Below, piece by piece: positions 52,501 to 60,513 of a stretch of 64,000 bases of DNA. The notes under the pieces are model-generated. The model did no database searches, was not told the DNA's origin, and saw only the letters and a list, made by a program, of their open reading frames with translations. How positions within the stretch are numbered: the stretch's first letter is position 1; every line of letters begins with the position of its first letter. The stretch comes from Corynebacterium urogenitale (GTDB taxonomy: Bacteria; Actinomycetota; Actinomycetes; Mycobacteriales; Mycobacteriaceae). Position numbers and translations under genes: made by a program. The DNA is taken from assembly GCF_009026825.1 (NCBI RefSeq), contig NZ_CP045032.1, positions 2,287,893 to 2,351,892 of the forward strand. The letters are read 5' to 3'.

Positions 52501-53192
52501 TGATCTCGGTCCTGGTGGTCGGCGCGCTGAGTTACTTCGGCGGCGATCGCCGCGACTCCCCGGTGACCGCCGACTCCCTGCGGCAGGGAGCCGAGGCCGT
52601 TGCCCCGAAGCGCCCCGCCATCGTCCCCCTCGACCGAGCTGTGGAATGGGCACCGCAGGGTGGCCGTGGCACGCCAGACTCCCCGGAGACCGCCAACCTT
52701 GTGATCGATGGCGATCCCGCAACCCAGTGGGCATCCGCCTCCTACCTCGACCAATTCGGTCCCGAACCCACAGCGACGAAGGAGGGCATCGGCCTCCTCG
52801 TGACCCTGCCGAAGGGTACGAAAATCACGGAAGTCTCCCTCGAGGGACTGCGCGCGAACACGGAGCTGGAGCTGCGAACCGCTAACGGGGCTCCGAGGAC
52901 ACTGCAGGATACGAACGTGGTGGCGTCGGTCAAGGTGAATAACAGCACCACCACGGTACCGGTGGGCGACCGCGACGGGGAACAACTCCGGCAGCTCGGC
53001 GACCGGGAGAACACCGAACGCGGCGAGGCTCGCAGGGGTGAGTCGCGCGAAGGCCATGATCACCTGCTGATCTGGATTAAGGCACTGCCGATGCCGCAAG
53101 CTGCGACGGTCGGCGAGGTGCGCGTGACCGGCACATGGGCGGAGCAGCCGCCGTCCAAGAATGAGGATTTAGATAACCCACCGCGCTCCTAA
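49560..53192 (+). CDS. murJ: MurJ/MviN lipid II flippase with pseudokinase and extracellular domain
   Basis: A 1210-residue fusion. After a disordered tail (1-115) come 14 TM helices of MurJ (about 120-640: RITGFLRTVFIGSALGAPVASAFNTANTLPN is diagnostic). Next is a kinase-like domain (about 700-930) lacking the Lys/Asn of HRDxKxxN (it reads HRDRIRISTQGNAV) and any DFG, so it is a pseudokinase. A fifteenth TM (AAGVIGLVSVLLISVLVVGAL) and an extracellular jelly-roll-like domain (NLVIDGDPATQWAS) finish it. In mycobacteria this pseudokinase, once phosphorylated by PknB, binds FhaA to control lipid II export. GTG start uncertain. Confidence 0.92.
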   Translation: MAVVDKDGGVTTPHYLSEGPTQSNAEAAPAPAGQRGRFRDSRPPSIAPERTSSGTASSAAVMDHSTLSESPSERVQKEAEAKAARERSEAQHSEQGAGGVEHAQNGAADGKASDEEVVRAGGSMAIATLISRITGFLRTVFIGSALGAPVASAFNTANTLPNLITELVLGAVLTALVVPVLVRAEKEDPDQGAAFIRRLLTLTFTLTIVVTLISVFTAPLLVRASLDEDGQVNVGMSTAFAYLVLPQIVFYAMFAVFMAVLNTKGVFKPGAWAPVINNVVTLAVLSLYLFLPDSMTLHPTDEVTITNPSVMLLGLGTTAGVVVQALIMVPYLRKAGIDLRPLWGIDDRLRSFGGMAIAIVVYVAISQLGFVLNNRIASQASDAAPTIYMQAWQFLQMPYGVIGVTLLTAVMPRLSRNAADGDDKAVVRDLTVASKLTMLAMIPIIVFFTAFGTLIATALFAYANYSVDDANVLGWTISFSAFTLIPYALVLLHLRVFYAREEVWTPTFIIAGITTTKLALAFVAPYIAAEPRLVVVLLGAANGFGFLAGAIIGDRLLRRSLGDLQFRTVFKTSAWATGASIVGALVAWRIDVLLVEFLFPTQGNPWFLIRMTIVGVIFLLVTGLVLSRSGLPEVATVAAALSRLPVVGRFFARRQEASPATVTEEAELPQQQAEAVAMEASAANLMMPVLPPLSAGRVRGPRLVAGAPVCGGRYRLLADHGGSSAARLWQAREMATGDVVALTLMDPAVVGGHKGRDEEGSTRTRGGAAKAQAKAQILQRANMLKELSVPGMARIRTVIDGGSLVVIIADWVQGSPLDAVAQTQPDPLAAGYAVANLADAAAAAADAGSPLGLDHRDRIRISTQGNAVMAFPGALPENSVRQDAHGVGATLGLLLHNIPDEDVPVELEHEYEELRRLSRQRDADLDLREVARTLRKLTTGELSIDEDATPNPTAQTGFGSERPRVRSFAAAGVIGLVSVLLISVLVVGALSYFGGDRRDSPVTADSLRQGAEAVAPKRPAIVPLDRAVEWAPQGGRGTPDSPETANLVIDGDPATQWASASYLDQFGPEPTATKEGIGLLVTLPKGTKITEVSLEGLRANTELELRTANGAPRTLQDTNVVASVKVNNSTTTVPVGDRDGEQLRQLGDRENTERGEARRGESREGHDHLLIWIKALPMPQAATVGEVRVTGTWAEQPPSKNEDLDNPPRS

Positions 53193-53213
53193 GCGCAATA
53201 GCTTGCACGGTAG

Positions 53214-53240
53214 TTATCCACAGGCCGGAAGTTATCCACA
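53214..53240. other. Two perfect DnaA boxes upstream of sigM
   Basis: TTATCCACA occurs at 53214..53222 and 53232..53240, same orientation, 18 bases apart, in the 160-base gap between murJ and sigM. They could titrate DnaA or regulate sigM. Confidence 0.8.
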
Positions 53241-53245
53241 GCATC

Positions 53246-53285
53246 AGCGGTGGCGAGGCGTGAAAACCACGCAGACGCCACCGCT
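53246..53285 (+). terminator. Hairpin terminator after murJ
   Basis: AGCGGTGGCG (53246..53255) pairs with CGCCACCGCT (53276..53285); an inner GCGTG/CACGC pair extends the stem, followed by GTTTC. It would separate murJ from sigM transcription. Confidence 0.65.
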
Positions 53286-53353
53286 GTTTCGCTATGCTAA
53301 GCGCACAAGGGGATCAACAATTCAGTCATTCACCAGAGTCAAGGGGGACTCTC

Positions 53354-53977
53354 ATGACCATCACCGCATCCGGCGACCGCGCATGCGGACTCGCCACATC
53401 CGATAGCACCGAAGTCGACGACGCCACACTGCTGCACAACCACATTCGCGGCGACCGACAGGCATTCGCGACCCTCATACAACGGCACCGGAGACTTCTG
53501 TGGCGGGCAATCCGCCACGTCGGCATCACCTGTGAAGAAGAGGGGCGGGAAGTGATGCAGGAAGCCCTGCTGAAAATCCACCGCCACGCACCGCAGTGGA
53601 AAGGTAACGCCAAAGTGGGAACGTGGTTGTATTCAATCACTCGAAACACGGCACTGAGCCACCTCAGAAGTCAATCGCGGCGGGGAGAACCGGACAATGT
53701 GGAGTTCGAGGAACGCATGCGGTGCATCGCAACAAAGGGGTGGAAGGAGGATGCGACAGTACTCCGCGTGGATCTTCACCGCCTTCTCGACCGGGTGGCC
53801 ACAGAACTCAAAGAGGTGCTGCTACTGACCTGCGTGCAGGGCTTGAGTGAATCCGAAGTGGGGGAGAGGCTCGGCATTCCGGTAGGGACGGTGAAATCCC
53901 GGAAATCCCGGGCGCGTCGAGTAATGCGCTCGCTACTGCAAGAGGAATGGGGGATCGGCACGCAGATGGCTGCGTGA
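53354..53977 (+). CDS. sigM: ECF sigma factor SigM
   Basis: A 207-residue ECF sigma factor: region 2 (NHIRGDRQAFATLIQRHRRLLWRAIRHVG ... WLYSITRNTALSHLRSQ) and region 4 (LTCVQGLSESEVGERLGIPVGTVKSRKSRARRVMRSLL). The ATG at 53354 has AAGGGGG 6-8 bases upstream. In C. glutamicum SigM directs disulfide-stress genes including trxB-trxC, which lie immediately downstream here. No anti-sigma gene follows, unlike mycobacterial rsmA. Confidence 0.93.
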   Translation: MTITASGDRACGLATSDSTEVDDATLLHNHIRGDRQAFATLIQRHRRLLWRAIRHVGITCEEEGREVMQEALLKIHRHAPQWKGNAKVGTWLYSITRNTALSHLRSQSRRGEPDNVEFEERMRCIATKGWKEDATVLRVDLHRLLDRVATELKEVLLLTCVQGLSESEVGERLGIPVGTVKSRKSRARRVMRSLLQEEWGIGTQMAA

Positions 53978-54066
53978 AGGACGGGGTGACTGTGCGAAGG
54001 CTCAGGTTGCTGCGCAAAGACTCAGGTTGCTGCGCAAAGGCCCGGGTAGCTGCACGAAGGACGGGG
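53967..54066 (+). repeat. Five 20-bp tandem repeats starting inside sigM
   Basis: Units start at 53967, 53987, 54007, 54027 and 54047. The third and fourth read TTGCTGCGCAAAGACTCAGG and TTGCTGCGCAAAGGCCCGGG; the others are related. The first unit contains the last sigM codons and its TGA stop; the rest fill most of the sigM-trxB gap. Confidence 0.9.
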
Positions 54067-54152
54067 AAGGGAATAGGTGGAAGCCGTAGACAGTTAAGAT
54101 GAAACAGACTTGAGAACCACACAAACGCATGCGTGAAGGATTGTGATTAATC

Positions 54153-55205
54153 ATGACCGAGCCGTTCCTGCAGGCCGGATCCCTGCTCTCCACTACCGCT
54201 AACACTCCCGGAGCCGAGCAGACCGCGACCGATCAAAAGGTAGACCAGGCACAGGATGCCGCATCCACCGGGAACGGGGACGCACACATTCACGATGTCA
54301 TCATCATCGGTTCCGGCCCAGCGGGTTACACCGCGGCCGTTTACGCCGCGCGCGCCAACCTCAAGCCACTCGTGTTCGAAGGTATTGAGTACGGCGGGCT
54401 GCTGATGCAAACCACAGAGGTGGAAAACTTCCCCGGCTTCCAGGACGGCATCATGGGACCAGCCCTGATGGAGGAGATGCGTGCTCAGGCAGAACGCTTC
54501 GGCGCCGACCTACGCGGTGAAGACGTGGAGCGCGTCGAGTTGGACGGCGAAGTCAAGCGGGTGTGGGCTTATGGCGAGGAATACCGCGCAAAGACTATCA
54601 TCCTCGCAACGGGAGCGGCACCGCGCTACCTCGGCGTACCAGGCGAGCAAGAGATGCTGGGACGAGGCGTGTCTGCCTGCGCAACCTGCGATGGCTTCTT
54701 TTTTAAGGACAAGCAGATCGCCGTCATCGGTGGTGGCGATTCTGCGATGGAGGAGGCTGACTTCCTGACGAAGTTCGGTTCTTCTGTGACGCTCATTCAC
54801 CGCCGCGATGAGTTCCGCGCCTCCAAGATCATGGTGGAGCGCGCACAGAATAACGACAAGATCGACATGATCATGAATGCTAAGGTCGTGGAAGTCATTG
54901 GCGAGGACGCTGTGACCGCGCTGAAGCTGGAGGATACCGTCACCGGCGAGACCCGCGAGATCCCCATGGACGCCATGTTCGTGGCCATCGGTCACGATCC
55001 GCGCACTGCCGTATTCGAAGGCCAAGTGGCTTTGCAGGACAATGGATACGTGCAGGTAGAGGAGCCATCGACCCGCACATCTGTCGCCGGTGTTTTCGCT
55101 GCAGGCGACCTCGTGGATTCCCACTACCAGCAGGCCATCACCGCTGCCGGTTCCGGCTGCCGTGCGGCTCTGGACGCGGAGGCATACCTCGCAACCTTGA
55201 GCTAG
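54153..55205 (+). CDS. trxB: Thioredoxin reductase
   Basis: A 350-residue flavoprotein: FAD site [22 protein letters not shown], redox-active CATCDG ([11 protein letters not shown]), NADPH site [16 protein letters not shown] and the C-terminal FAD contact [27 protein letters not shown]. An unusual 48-residue N-terminal extension, Ala/Thr/Asp-rich, precedes the FAD domain; an internal start closer to the domain is not obvious. It reduces the adjacent thioredoxin. Probably under SigM control. Confidence 0.95.
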   Translation: MTEPFLQAGSLLSTTANTPGAEQTATDQKVDQAQDAASTGNGDAHIHDVIIIGSGPAGYTAAVYAARANLKPLVFEGIEYGGLLMQTTEVENFPGFQDGIMGPALMEEMRAQAERFGADLRGEDVERVELDGEVKRVWAYGEEYRAKTIILATGAAPRYLGVPGEQEMLGRGVSACATCDGFFFKDKQIAVIGGGDSAMEEADFLTKFGSSVTLIHRRDEFRASKIMVERAQNNDKIDMIMNAKVVEVIGEDAVTALKLEDTVTGETREIPMDAMFVAIGHDPRTAVFEGQVALQDNGYVQVEEPSTRTSVAGVFAAGDLVDSHYQQAITAAGSGCRAALDAEAYLATLS

Positions 55206-55313
55206 ATAGTCTTGCCTCTGAGCTGCGCGGTCGTGGCGGTGTCGGAAAACATCACCATCCCAGAGTAAGATGTTGGCATTACTGCGTCTCGATCGAAGCG
55301 AGGAGGCCATGCG

Positions 55314-55637
55314 ATGGCAGACATCCAAAAAGTGACCCAGGCCACTTTTAAGGAAGTTGTGACTGAGTCCGACAAGCCGGTGCTGGTCGACTTCTGGGCA
55401 GAGTGGTGCCGCCCATGCCACATGATGAACCCAGCGCTTGAAGAATTAGCAGAAGAATTCGACGGCAAAGCTGTCATCGCCAAGGTGAATGTTGATGAGG
55501 AGCGCGGCCTCGGAGCCATGTTCCAGATCATGTCCATCCCTGCATTGTTCATCTTCAAAGATGGGGAAAAGGTTGAGGAGTTCGTCGGCGTTCAGCCGAA
55601 GGACACCCTGAAGGCAAAGCTCGAATCCTTCATTTAG
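55314..55637 (+). CDS. trxC: Thioredoxin with WCRPC active site
   Basis: A 107-residue thioredoxin beside trxB, with the active site FWAEWCRPCHMMNP and the cis-Pro loop IMSIPALFIF. The usual central Gly-Pro is Arg-Pro here, which is expected to change redox potential. AGGAGG lies seven bases before the ATG. In mycobacteria the equivalent TrxC follows TrxB2 and precedes cwlM, as here. Confidence 0.95.
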   Translation: MADIQKVTQATFKEVVTESDKPVLVDFWAEWCRPCHMMNPALEELAEEFDGKAVIAKVNVDEERGLGAMFQIMSIPALFIFKDGEKVEEFVGVQPKDTLKAKLESFI

Positions 55638-55650
55638 TTACGGTTCTTGA

Positions 55651-55666
55651 GGTGCGTCAACGCACC
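55651..55666. terminator. Short hairpin after trxC
   Basis: GGTGCG-TCAA-CGCACC gives a 6-bp GC-rich stem 14 bases after the trxC stop. No U-tract follows, so it may be an RNA stabiliser or weak terminator before cwlM. Confidence 0.35.
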
Positions 55667-55720
55667 CACACCGAGTGACGCACACCAGCATGAAGAACAA
55701 AGTAGGAGAGTAGTTCACAC

Positions 55721-56908
55721 GTGGACAAGTTGTTGCTCAGGGTTGGCGACCGCAGCCCCCGCGTCGCCGAAGTCCGCGGCACTCTGGCGCGGTTGGGGCT
55801 CCTTGAGTCCTTTGAAGACGACACACGTGGCATGAATTCCCAGCGCTGGACGGCGGAAGACGAATTCTTCGACGAGGCCTTGGCGAACGCTCTTCGTGCC
55901 TTTCAGCAACAGCGCGGAATCATCGCCGACGGCACGATCACCGCTGGTACGCTTCGCGCGCTGCGCGAAGCGTCCTACACGCTCGGCGCCCGCATTCTCT
56001 CCCTCCAAAGCAACCAGCTGGTTGGCGACGACGTAGCTCAACTGCAGAGCCAACTGCACGATCTCGGCTTCTACACTCGCCGCATTGACGGCCACTTCGG
56101 CCCTCAGACTCATAAGGCTGTCGTCGGATACCAGACGGATTACGCCCTCCAGGCCGATGGTGTCGTCGGCCCGGACACTCTCCGCGCACTGTCCTACCTG
56201 GGCCGTCGCATCACCGGAGGATCTCCGCAATCCATCCGCGAGCAGGAACAAATTCGCGCTGCAGGTCCACAGCTGTCCGGCAAGCGCGTCGTCATCGATC
56301 CTGGCCTCGGCGGTTCGGAAAAGGGCGTGATCGTCAACGGTAAGTACGGCGAAATCTCGGAAGAGGAGATTCTCTGGGACCTCGCGGGGCGTATCGAAGG
56401 CCGCATGATCACCGCAGGTATGGAGACTATTCTCTCCCGTCCTCGCAGTGCGAATCCATCACAGCGCGCGCGTGCAGAGATTGCGAACGCGTTCGGTGCG
56501 GATCTCATGATCTCCCTACGCGCGGATATTTACCAGAACGAGAAAGCCAATGGTTCCGCGTGTTTCTACTTCGGGTCCCACCACGGGTTTTCCTCGATGT
56601 TCGGTGAGAAGCTCTCTGGCTACATTCAGCGCGAAATCACTGCCCGTACACCGTTGCAGAACTGCTTCTATCACCGCCAGACCTGGGATGTGCTGCGGCT
56701 TACCTCCATGCCCACCGTTCAGGTGGTCCCTGGTTACCTCACGAATCCTGGCGATGTTGCTATTCTTACCGACCCCGCCATGCGTGACACTATCGCCGAG
56801 GCAATCGTGGTGGCCGTGAAACGTCTGTATCTTCTGGATAAGGACGATCACTCCACCGGTCAGTTCACCTTCTCTGAGCTCCTGGCTCGTGAGGAAGCAC
56901 AGGGTTAA
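55721..56908 (+). CDS. cwlM: CwlM-like pseudo-amidase
   Basis: A 395-residue protein: two peptidoglycan-binding-like repeats (about 1-70 and 80-160, with IIADGTITAGTLRAL and DGVVGPDTLRAL), then an N-acetylmuramoyl-L-alanine amidase-3 fold. The zinc and catalytic residues are replaced: DPGHGG reads DPGLGG, the S-x-H-A-N site reads SLRAD, and the E of the v-E-x-G-f-l-s-N site is lost (VQVVPGYLTN). It should not cut peptidoglycan. Mycobacterial CwlM, similarly placed after TrxC, is a regulator of MurA or MurJ. GTG start with GGAGAG upstream. Its end overlaps the convergent next gene by 44 bases. Confidence 0.92.
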   Translation: MDKLLLRVGDRSPRVAEVRGTLARLGLLESFEDDTRGMNSQRWTAEDEFFDEALANALRAFQQQRGIIADGTITAGTLRALREASYTLGARILSLQSNQLVGDDVAQLQSQLHDLGFYTRRIDGHFGPQTHKAVVGYQTDYALQADGVVGPDTLRALSYLGRRITGGSPQSIREQEQIRAAGPQLSGKRVVIDPGLGGSEKGVIVNGKYGEISEEEILWDLAGRIEGRMITAGMETILSRPRSANPSQRARAEIANAFGADLMISLRADIYQNEKANGSACFYFGSHHGFSSMFGEKLSGYIQREITARTPLQNCFYHRQTWDVLRLTSMPTVQVVPGYLTNPGDVAILTDPAMRDTIAEAIVVAVKRLYLLDKDDHSTGQFTFSELLAREEAQG

Positions 56909-57728
56909 AACTCTCCACATCAAGCGACTTCGGTTGGTCGAAAAGATCCTTCATTGTGGCCACCGGCTGTGGCCTCTTTTGTCCGCCTAACACCGTCGGC
57001 AAAGGCTTCTCCTCATTGGCTTGGGTATGCGGATCCGCCGCAAACGCACTAAAGAGCGAATTCTCCGTCTCTATTTCATAGCGATACCGCGGATAGTGTG
57101 AATGGGCAGCCACGACTTGAAAACCCTGTGCCTCCAGGATGTCCTCCGTAAGGATCGGAGCGATGCTCAGCAGATCCGTCAGCTCATCACCTGTACGGCT
57201 CTGTCCTCTTTCTTCCCAACCCCTGTAGGCCTCCGGTTGATAATCACCGGAGCGACGGGGTTGGGGATCTGGTTGTGACGTCTGTTCTAGCCTCGCATAC
57301 GCTTCAACGGCCTTCACGCCTCTACGTCGAGCTTCGGTGAGGACAGTGTCGATCAGTTGATGCTCTAGGTAGAGACCCATGAAGGGTAGTGCGACAAATA
57401 CATTGGAGAGAAGTATCGCATCTGGGGAGACAGGCCCACTTGGCAGAGCACGGGCTCCAGGGAAGTAGCTGGCGGGCGCAAAGAAAACACTGGCAGCCGG
57501 TAGCGGTGTTGAACCATAATCGCCGGTTCCTACATAGGCTGTATATCCACAAATTCCCCATTCCATGAGGACCTTGTGGATCCATAGTTGTTTATCGAAG
57601 GTAGGGTCCGAGGAGACGCTTGGGGTGTTGGTCTCATCGCATGGTAGTTCCCAGAACACTGAAGTTGCAGCGGATGCCTCTAGAGCGCCGGAGGTTTGGG
57701 GGCTCAGCGCTCTGATATTGAGGTCCAT
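56865..57728 (-). CDS. Conserved protein of the Rv3916c type
   Basis: A 287-residue soluble protein found between cwlM and parB in mycobacteria and corynebacteria. It has a GNAT-like core: WGICGYTAYVGTGDYGSTPLPAASVFFAP, LLSNVFVALPFMGLYLEHQLIDTVLTEARRRGVKAVEAYA and ILTEDILEAQGFQVVAAHSHYPRYRYE. These correspond to beta-strands and an acetyl-CoA-type loop. A specific function is unknown. The last 15 codons overlap cwlM on the other strand. Confidence 0.8.
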   Translation of the reverse strand: MDLNIRALSPQTSGALEASAATSVFWELPCDETNTPSVSSDPTFDKQLWIHKVLMEWGICGYTAYVGTGDYGSTPLPAASVFFAPASYFPGARALPSGPVSPDAILLSNVFVALPFMGLYLEHQLIDTVLTEARRRGVKAVEAYARLEQTSQPDPQPRRSGDYQPEAYRGWEERGQSRTGDELTDLLSIAPILTEDILEAQGFQVVAAHSHYPRYRYEIETENSLFSAFAADPHTQANEEKPLPTVLGGQKRPQPVATMKDLFDQPKSLDVESFNPVLPHEPGAQRR

Positions 57729-57989
57729 CCGCTGGCTACTCCTTCCATCTGGTCTGTTTTGGTTCTTCGTCCTGTGGCTATTTTATATTTCGACACTTTC
57801 GTCATGGTTGGAAATTCGCGATATTTTCCCTCATGCTTCTTCACTAGGCTCTTGATCTCCTCTCGGTTTTGTTGCCCTTTTTTCGGCTTCTCTTGACGCA
57901 AGACGGCCCGTGTAGTCGTTTGCCGGGGTATGAAATGTGCTCGGTTAACGTCTATACACGGTCAGTTCCGCTCTGAGATCATCCCTGGA
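57729..57989. other. Gap between Rv3916c-like gene and parS sites
   Basis: No gene recognised. The stretch is AT-rich (TATTTTATATTT near 57780), consistent with the promoter of the minus-strand Rv3916c-like gene. Confidence 0.4.
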
Positions 57990-58005
57990 TGTTTCACGTG
58001 AAACA
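57990..58005. other. parS centromere site 1
   Basis: TGTTTCACGTGAAACA, the exact consensus parS palindrome bound by ParB, downstream of parB. Confidence 0.95.
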
Positions 58006-58025
58006 TCCCGGTGTGGCTATCGCAA

Positions 58026-58057
58026 AGGGCGGATGTTTCACGTGAAACATCCGCCCT
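58026..58057. other. parS site 2 inside a 32-bp perfect palindrome
   Basis: The consensus parS at 58034..58049 is extended on both sides by AGGGCGGA / TCCGCCCT, giving a perfect 32-base palindrome. It lies 60 bases after the parB stop, so the RNA could form a GC-capped hairpin and end the parAB transcript. Confidence 0.9.
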
Positions 58058-58119
58058 CAATGACCTTCGGCTGGCTACAGACTCTCCTACACCTACTGGC
58101 CCCCAATCGAACCGAGCGC

Positions 58120-59361
58120 CTAAGAATCTTTGAATTTGATCAACTCTGTGATGCGATCAAAGTCCTCTGGACCACCAAATTCGACGACGATCTTGCCTTT
58201 CTTCTTGCCCATTTGGACGGAAACCTTCGTCTCCAGCGCATCCGAAATATTGTCGACCCAATGGCTTACATGCGAGGGGAGTGGGGCACGCTGTCCCTGC
58301 CCTGCCTTCTTCCGAGACGCGCCTTCCTCCATTTGGCGGTTGAGAAGCAGCACAGCTTCTTCCGTCGCACGTACACTCAGACCCTCCGCGATAACGCGGT
58401 TCGCAAGTGTCTCCTGAGCATCAGCGCCTGCCTTAACACCCAATAGCGCTCGAGCATGACCAGCGCTGAGCACATCCGCGGCAACTCGACGCTGAACCCC
58501 TACTGGCAATTGCAATAAGCGGATCATGTTCGTGATGCGGGGACGGGAACGGCCAATACGCTTGGCCAACTCTGATTGCGTGACGCCAAATTCCTCCAAC
58601 AGCTGCTGATAGGCTGCTGCTTCTTCCAAGGGATTCAGCTGAACGCGGTGAATATTCTCAAGAAGCGCATCGCGGAGCATGGCCTCGTCATCGGTCTCTC
58701 TGACGATGGCCGGGATGACGTTTAGACCCGCGCGAGTCGCCGCACGGAGGCGGCGTTCACCCATAATGAGTTCGTATAGGGTCTCGCCATTATCTGCCTC
58801 GCGTACAACAATCGGTTGCATGAGGCCAAATTCACGGATGGAGTGCTCGAGTTCCTTGAGCGCATCCTCATCGAACACACTTCGAGGCTGCTTGGCGTTC
58901 GTACGTATTGAGCTCAGAGGAATCTCTCGGTACGTGGCACCGGCATCGACCATCTCCGTGGCATCATTTTCCGATTCGGTGGCAGAGTCCACTCGCTGTG
59001 CTACTTGGGTAGCCGAGGGATTGGACGGAGTAAATTTTTGGCCTCTATATTCTGCTCTTTGTCCCTTATTCTGAGTCGAGTAAGAAACGTCACTGTGACG
59101 CTTAGAAGCCCGGCGCTCCTCTCTTTCCGAGTGCTCCGGAACGTCGGGGGTAGAGCCACTTGGCGGATTTGGCTCGGTGCTTCCTGCGCGTGAACCTAAA
59201 ATGACATCAGCCGCTCCATTGCCCAGGCTTGGGCGTGACGGGCCAGTGGGGATGAGGGCACCTAGACCCCTTCCCAGACCACCCTTGCGCGCATTACTGA
59301 TAGCCCCAGCCGAAGGCATCGCGGGTTTCCTTTTTCCGTTGCGAGCTGCGGAATTGGACAT
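58120..59361 (-). CDS. parB: Chromosome partitioning protein ParB
   Basis: A 413-residue ParB. A disordered N-terminus (1-135, with [13 protein letters not shown], the ParA-stimulating peptide) is followed by the CTP-binding core with [22 protein letters not shown] and [17 protein letters not shown], the helix-turn-helix [25 protein letters not shown] and a C-terminal dimerisation domain. It loads at parS sites and spreads. The ATG at 59361 is chosen for its GGAG spacing. Cotranscribed with parA (56-base gap). Confidence 0.96.
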   Translation of the reverse strand: MSNSAARNGKRKPAMPSAGAISNARKGGLGRGLGALIPTGPSRPSLGNGAADVILGSRAGSTEPNPPSGSTPDVPEHSEREERRASKRHSDVSYSTQNKGQRAEYRGQKFTPSNPSATQVAQRVDSATESENDATEMVDAGATYREIPLSSIRTNAKQPRSVFDEDALKELEHSIREFGLMQPIVVREADNGETLYELIMGERRLRAATRAGLNVIPAIVRETDDEAMLRDALLENIHRVQLNPLEEAAAYQQLLEEFGVTQSELAKRIGRSRPRITNMIRLLQLPVGVQRRVAADVLSAGHARALLGVKAGADAQETLANRVIAEGLSVRATEEAVLLLNRQMEEGASRKKAGQGQRAPLPSHVSHWVDNISDALETKVSVQMGKKKGKIVVEFGGPEDFDRITELIKFKDS

Positions 59362-59417
59362 GTTATTTTTCTCCAATGGTTGTACTTCCCCACTATCTCG
59401 TGTAGCCACAATGGTGG

Positions 59418-60350
59418 CTATCCTTCATGGAGTTCTGGGGCAATTCCAATTGGTGCAGTATCCGGGCTCGGGGTGTAGTCGCCGCGTTCTGCCAATTCAA
59501 CAGCTGCGTCGAAATAGGCGAGCGCACCAGGTGAACCACCATCGTACTGCAAAACTGTCTGACTGTAACCCGGTGCCTCAGATACCTTCACACTACGGGG
59601 GATGTGGTTACTCAACACCACCGAACCGAAGTGAGTACGAACCTCATCAGCTACCTGCTGCGAGAGCTTCGTGCGAGCATCAAACATCGTCAGCAGAACG
59701 GCAGAGATGTGGAGATCTGGGTTGAGGTTTTCCCGAATCATCGTGATGTTATTCAACAGCTGTCCCACGCCCTCGAGCGCGTAGTACTCGCACTGAATTG
59801 GAATGAGAACTTCCCTCACGGCATTCATTGCGTTGATGGTCAACAGGCCGAGGGACGGGGGACAGTCAATGAAAATAAAGTCAAAACCGTTCTCCCTAAT
59901 GAACTCTTCACCAAGGGCATCAGCCAGCCGATATTCACGGCGAACCATGGACACAAGTTCGATCTCCGCGCCGGCAAGATCAATCGTCGCCGGAATGCAG
60001 TAGAGATTCGGGTTATCGGCATTCTGCTGCATCACATCAGCGGGTGCGGATTCCCCAATCAAAACCTCATAGGACGAAGGCGTGCCGACGTGATGCTCAG
60101 CGTTCAGTGCTGTCGAAGCATTACCTTGAGGATCCAGGTCCACAACGAGCACGCGTAGCCCATGAAGCGCCAACGCCCAAGCTAGGTTCACGGTGGATGT
60201 TGTTTTGCCAACACCGCCTTTCTGGTTGGCAATTGTGAAGCTACGGCAACGCTCTGGGCGGGGGAGGTGTAGATTAGCCGAATTACTCAGCTTTGCAGCC
60301 TGTCTGGCGGCCTGAGCAATAGGAGTCTCCTCCCAGTCCGTTGAAGCCAT
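59418..60350 (-). CDS. parA: Chromosome partitioning ATPase ParA
   Basis: A 310-residue ParA: deviant Walker [19 protein letters not shown], Walker A' [14 protein letters not shown] and Walker [15 protein letters not shown] 40-residue N-terminal extension precedes the ATPase fold. It forms ATP-dependent dimers on the nucleoid that move ParB-parS complexes; in corynebacteria it also connects with polar DivIVA. AAGGA lies before the ATG; a parS site sits just upstream (60390). Confidence 0.97.
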   Translation of the reverse strand: MASTDWEETPIAQAARQAAKLSNSANLHLPRPERCRSFTIANQKGGVGKTTSTVNLAWALALHGLRVLVVDLDPQGNASTALNAEHHVGTPSSYEVLIGESAPADVMQQNADNPNLYCIPATIDLAGAEIELVSMVRREYRLADALGEEFIRENGFDFIFIDCPPSLGLLTINAMNAVREVLIPIQCEYYALEGVGQLLNNITMIRENLNPDLHISAVLLTMFDARTKLSQQVADEVRTHFGSVVLSNHIPRSVKVSEAPGYSQTVLQYDGGSPGALAYFDAAVELAERGDYTPSPDTAPIGIAPELHEG

Positions 60351-60389
60351 GAAATGTCCTTACATCCTCTTCTGAGAGCTTTGGCGAGA

Positions 60390-60405
60390 TGTTTCACGTG
60401 AAACA
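60390..60405. other. parS centromere site 3
   Basis: TGTTTCACGTGAAACA, exact consensus, 40 bases upstream of parA, where bound ParB could repress the operon. Confidence 0.95.
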
Positions 60406-60513
60406 TCGCTTAGTCACTTTGCTACAAGGTTAGTACTAGGGCGAGACAGCAACAACGGAAATATCTCATCGAAGCAGGCCTCTGAGTACTCAACCCGCAC
60501 GAACGCGAGTCCA

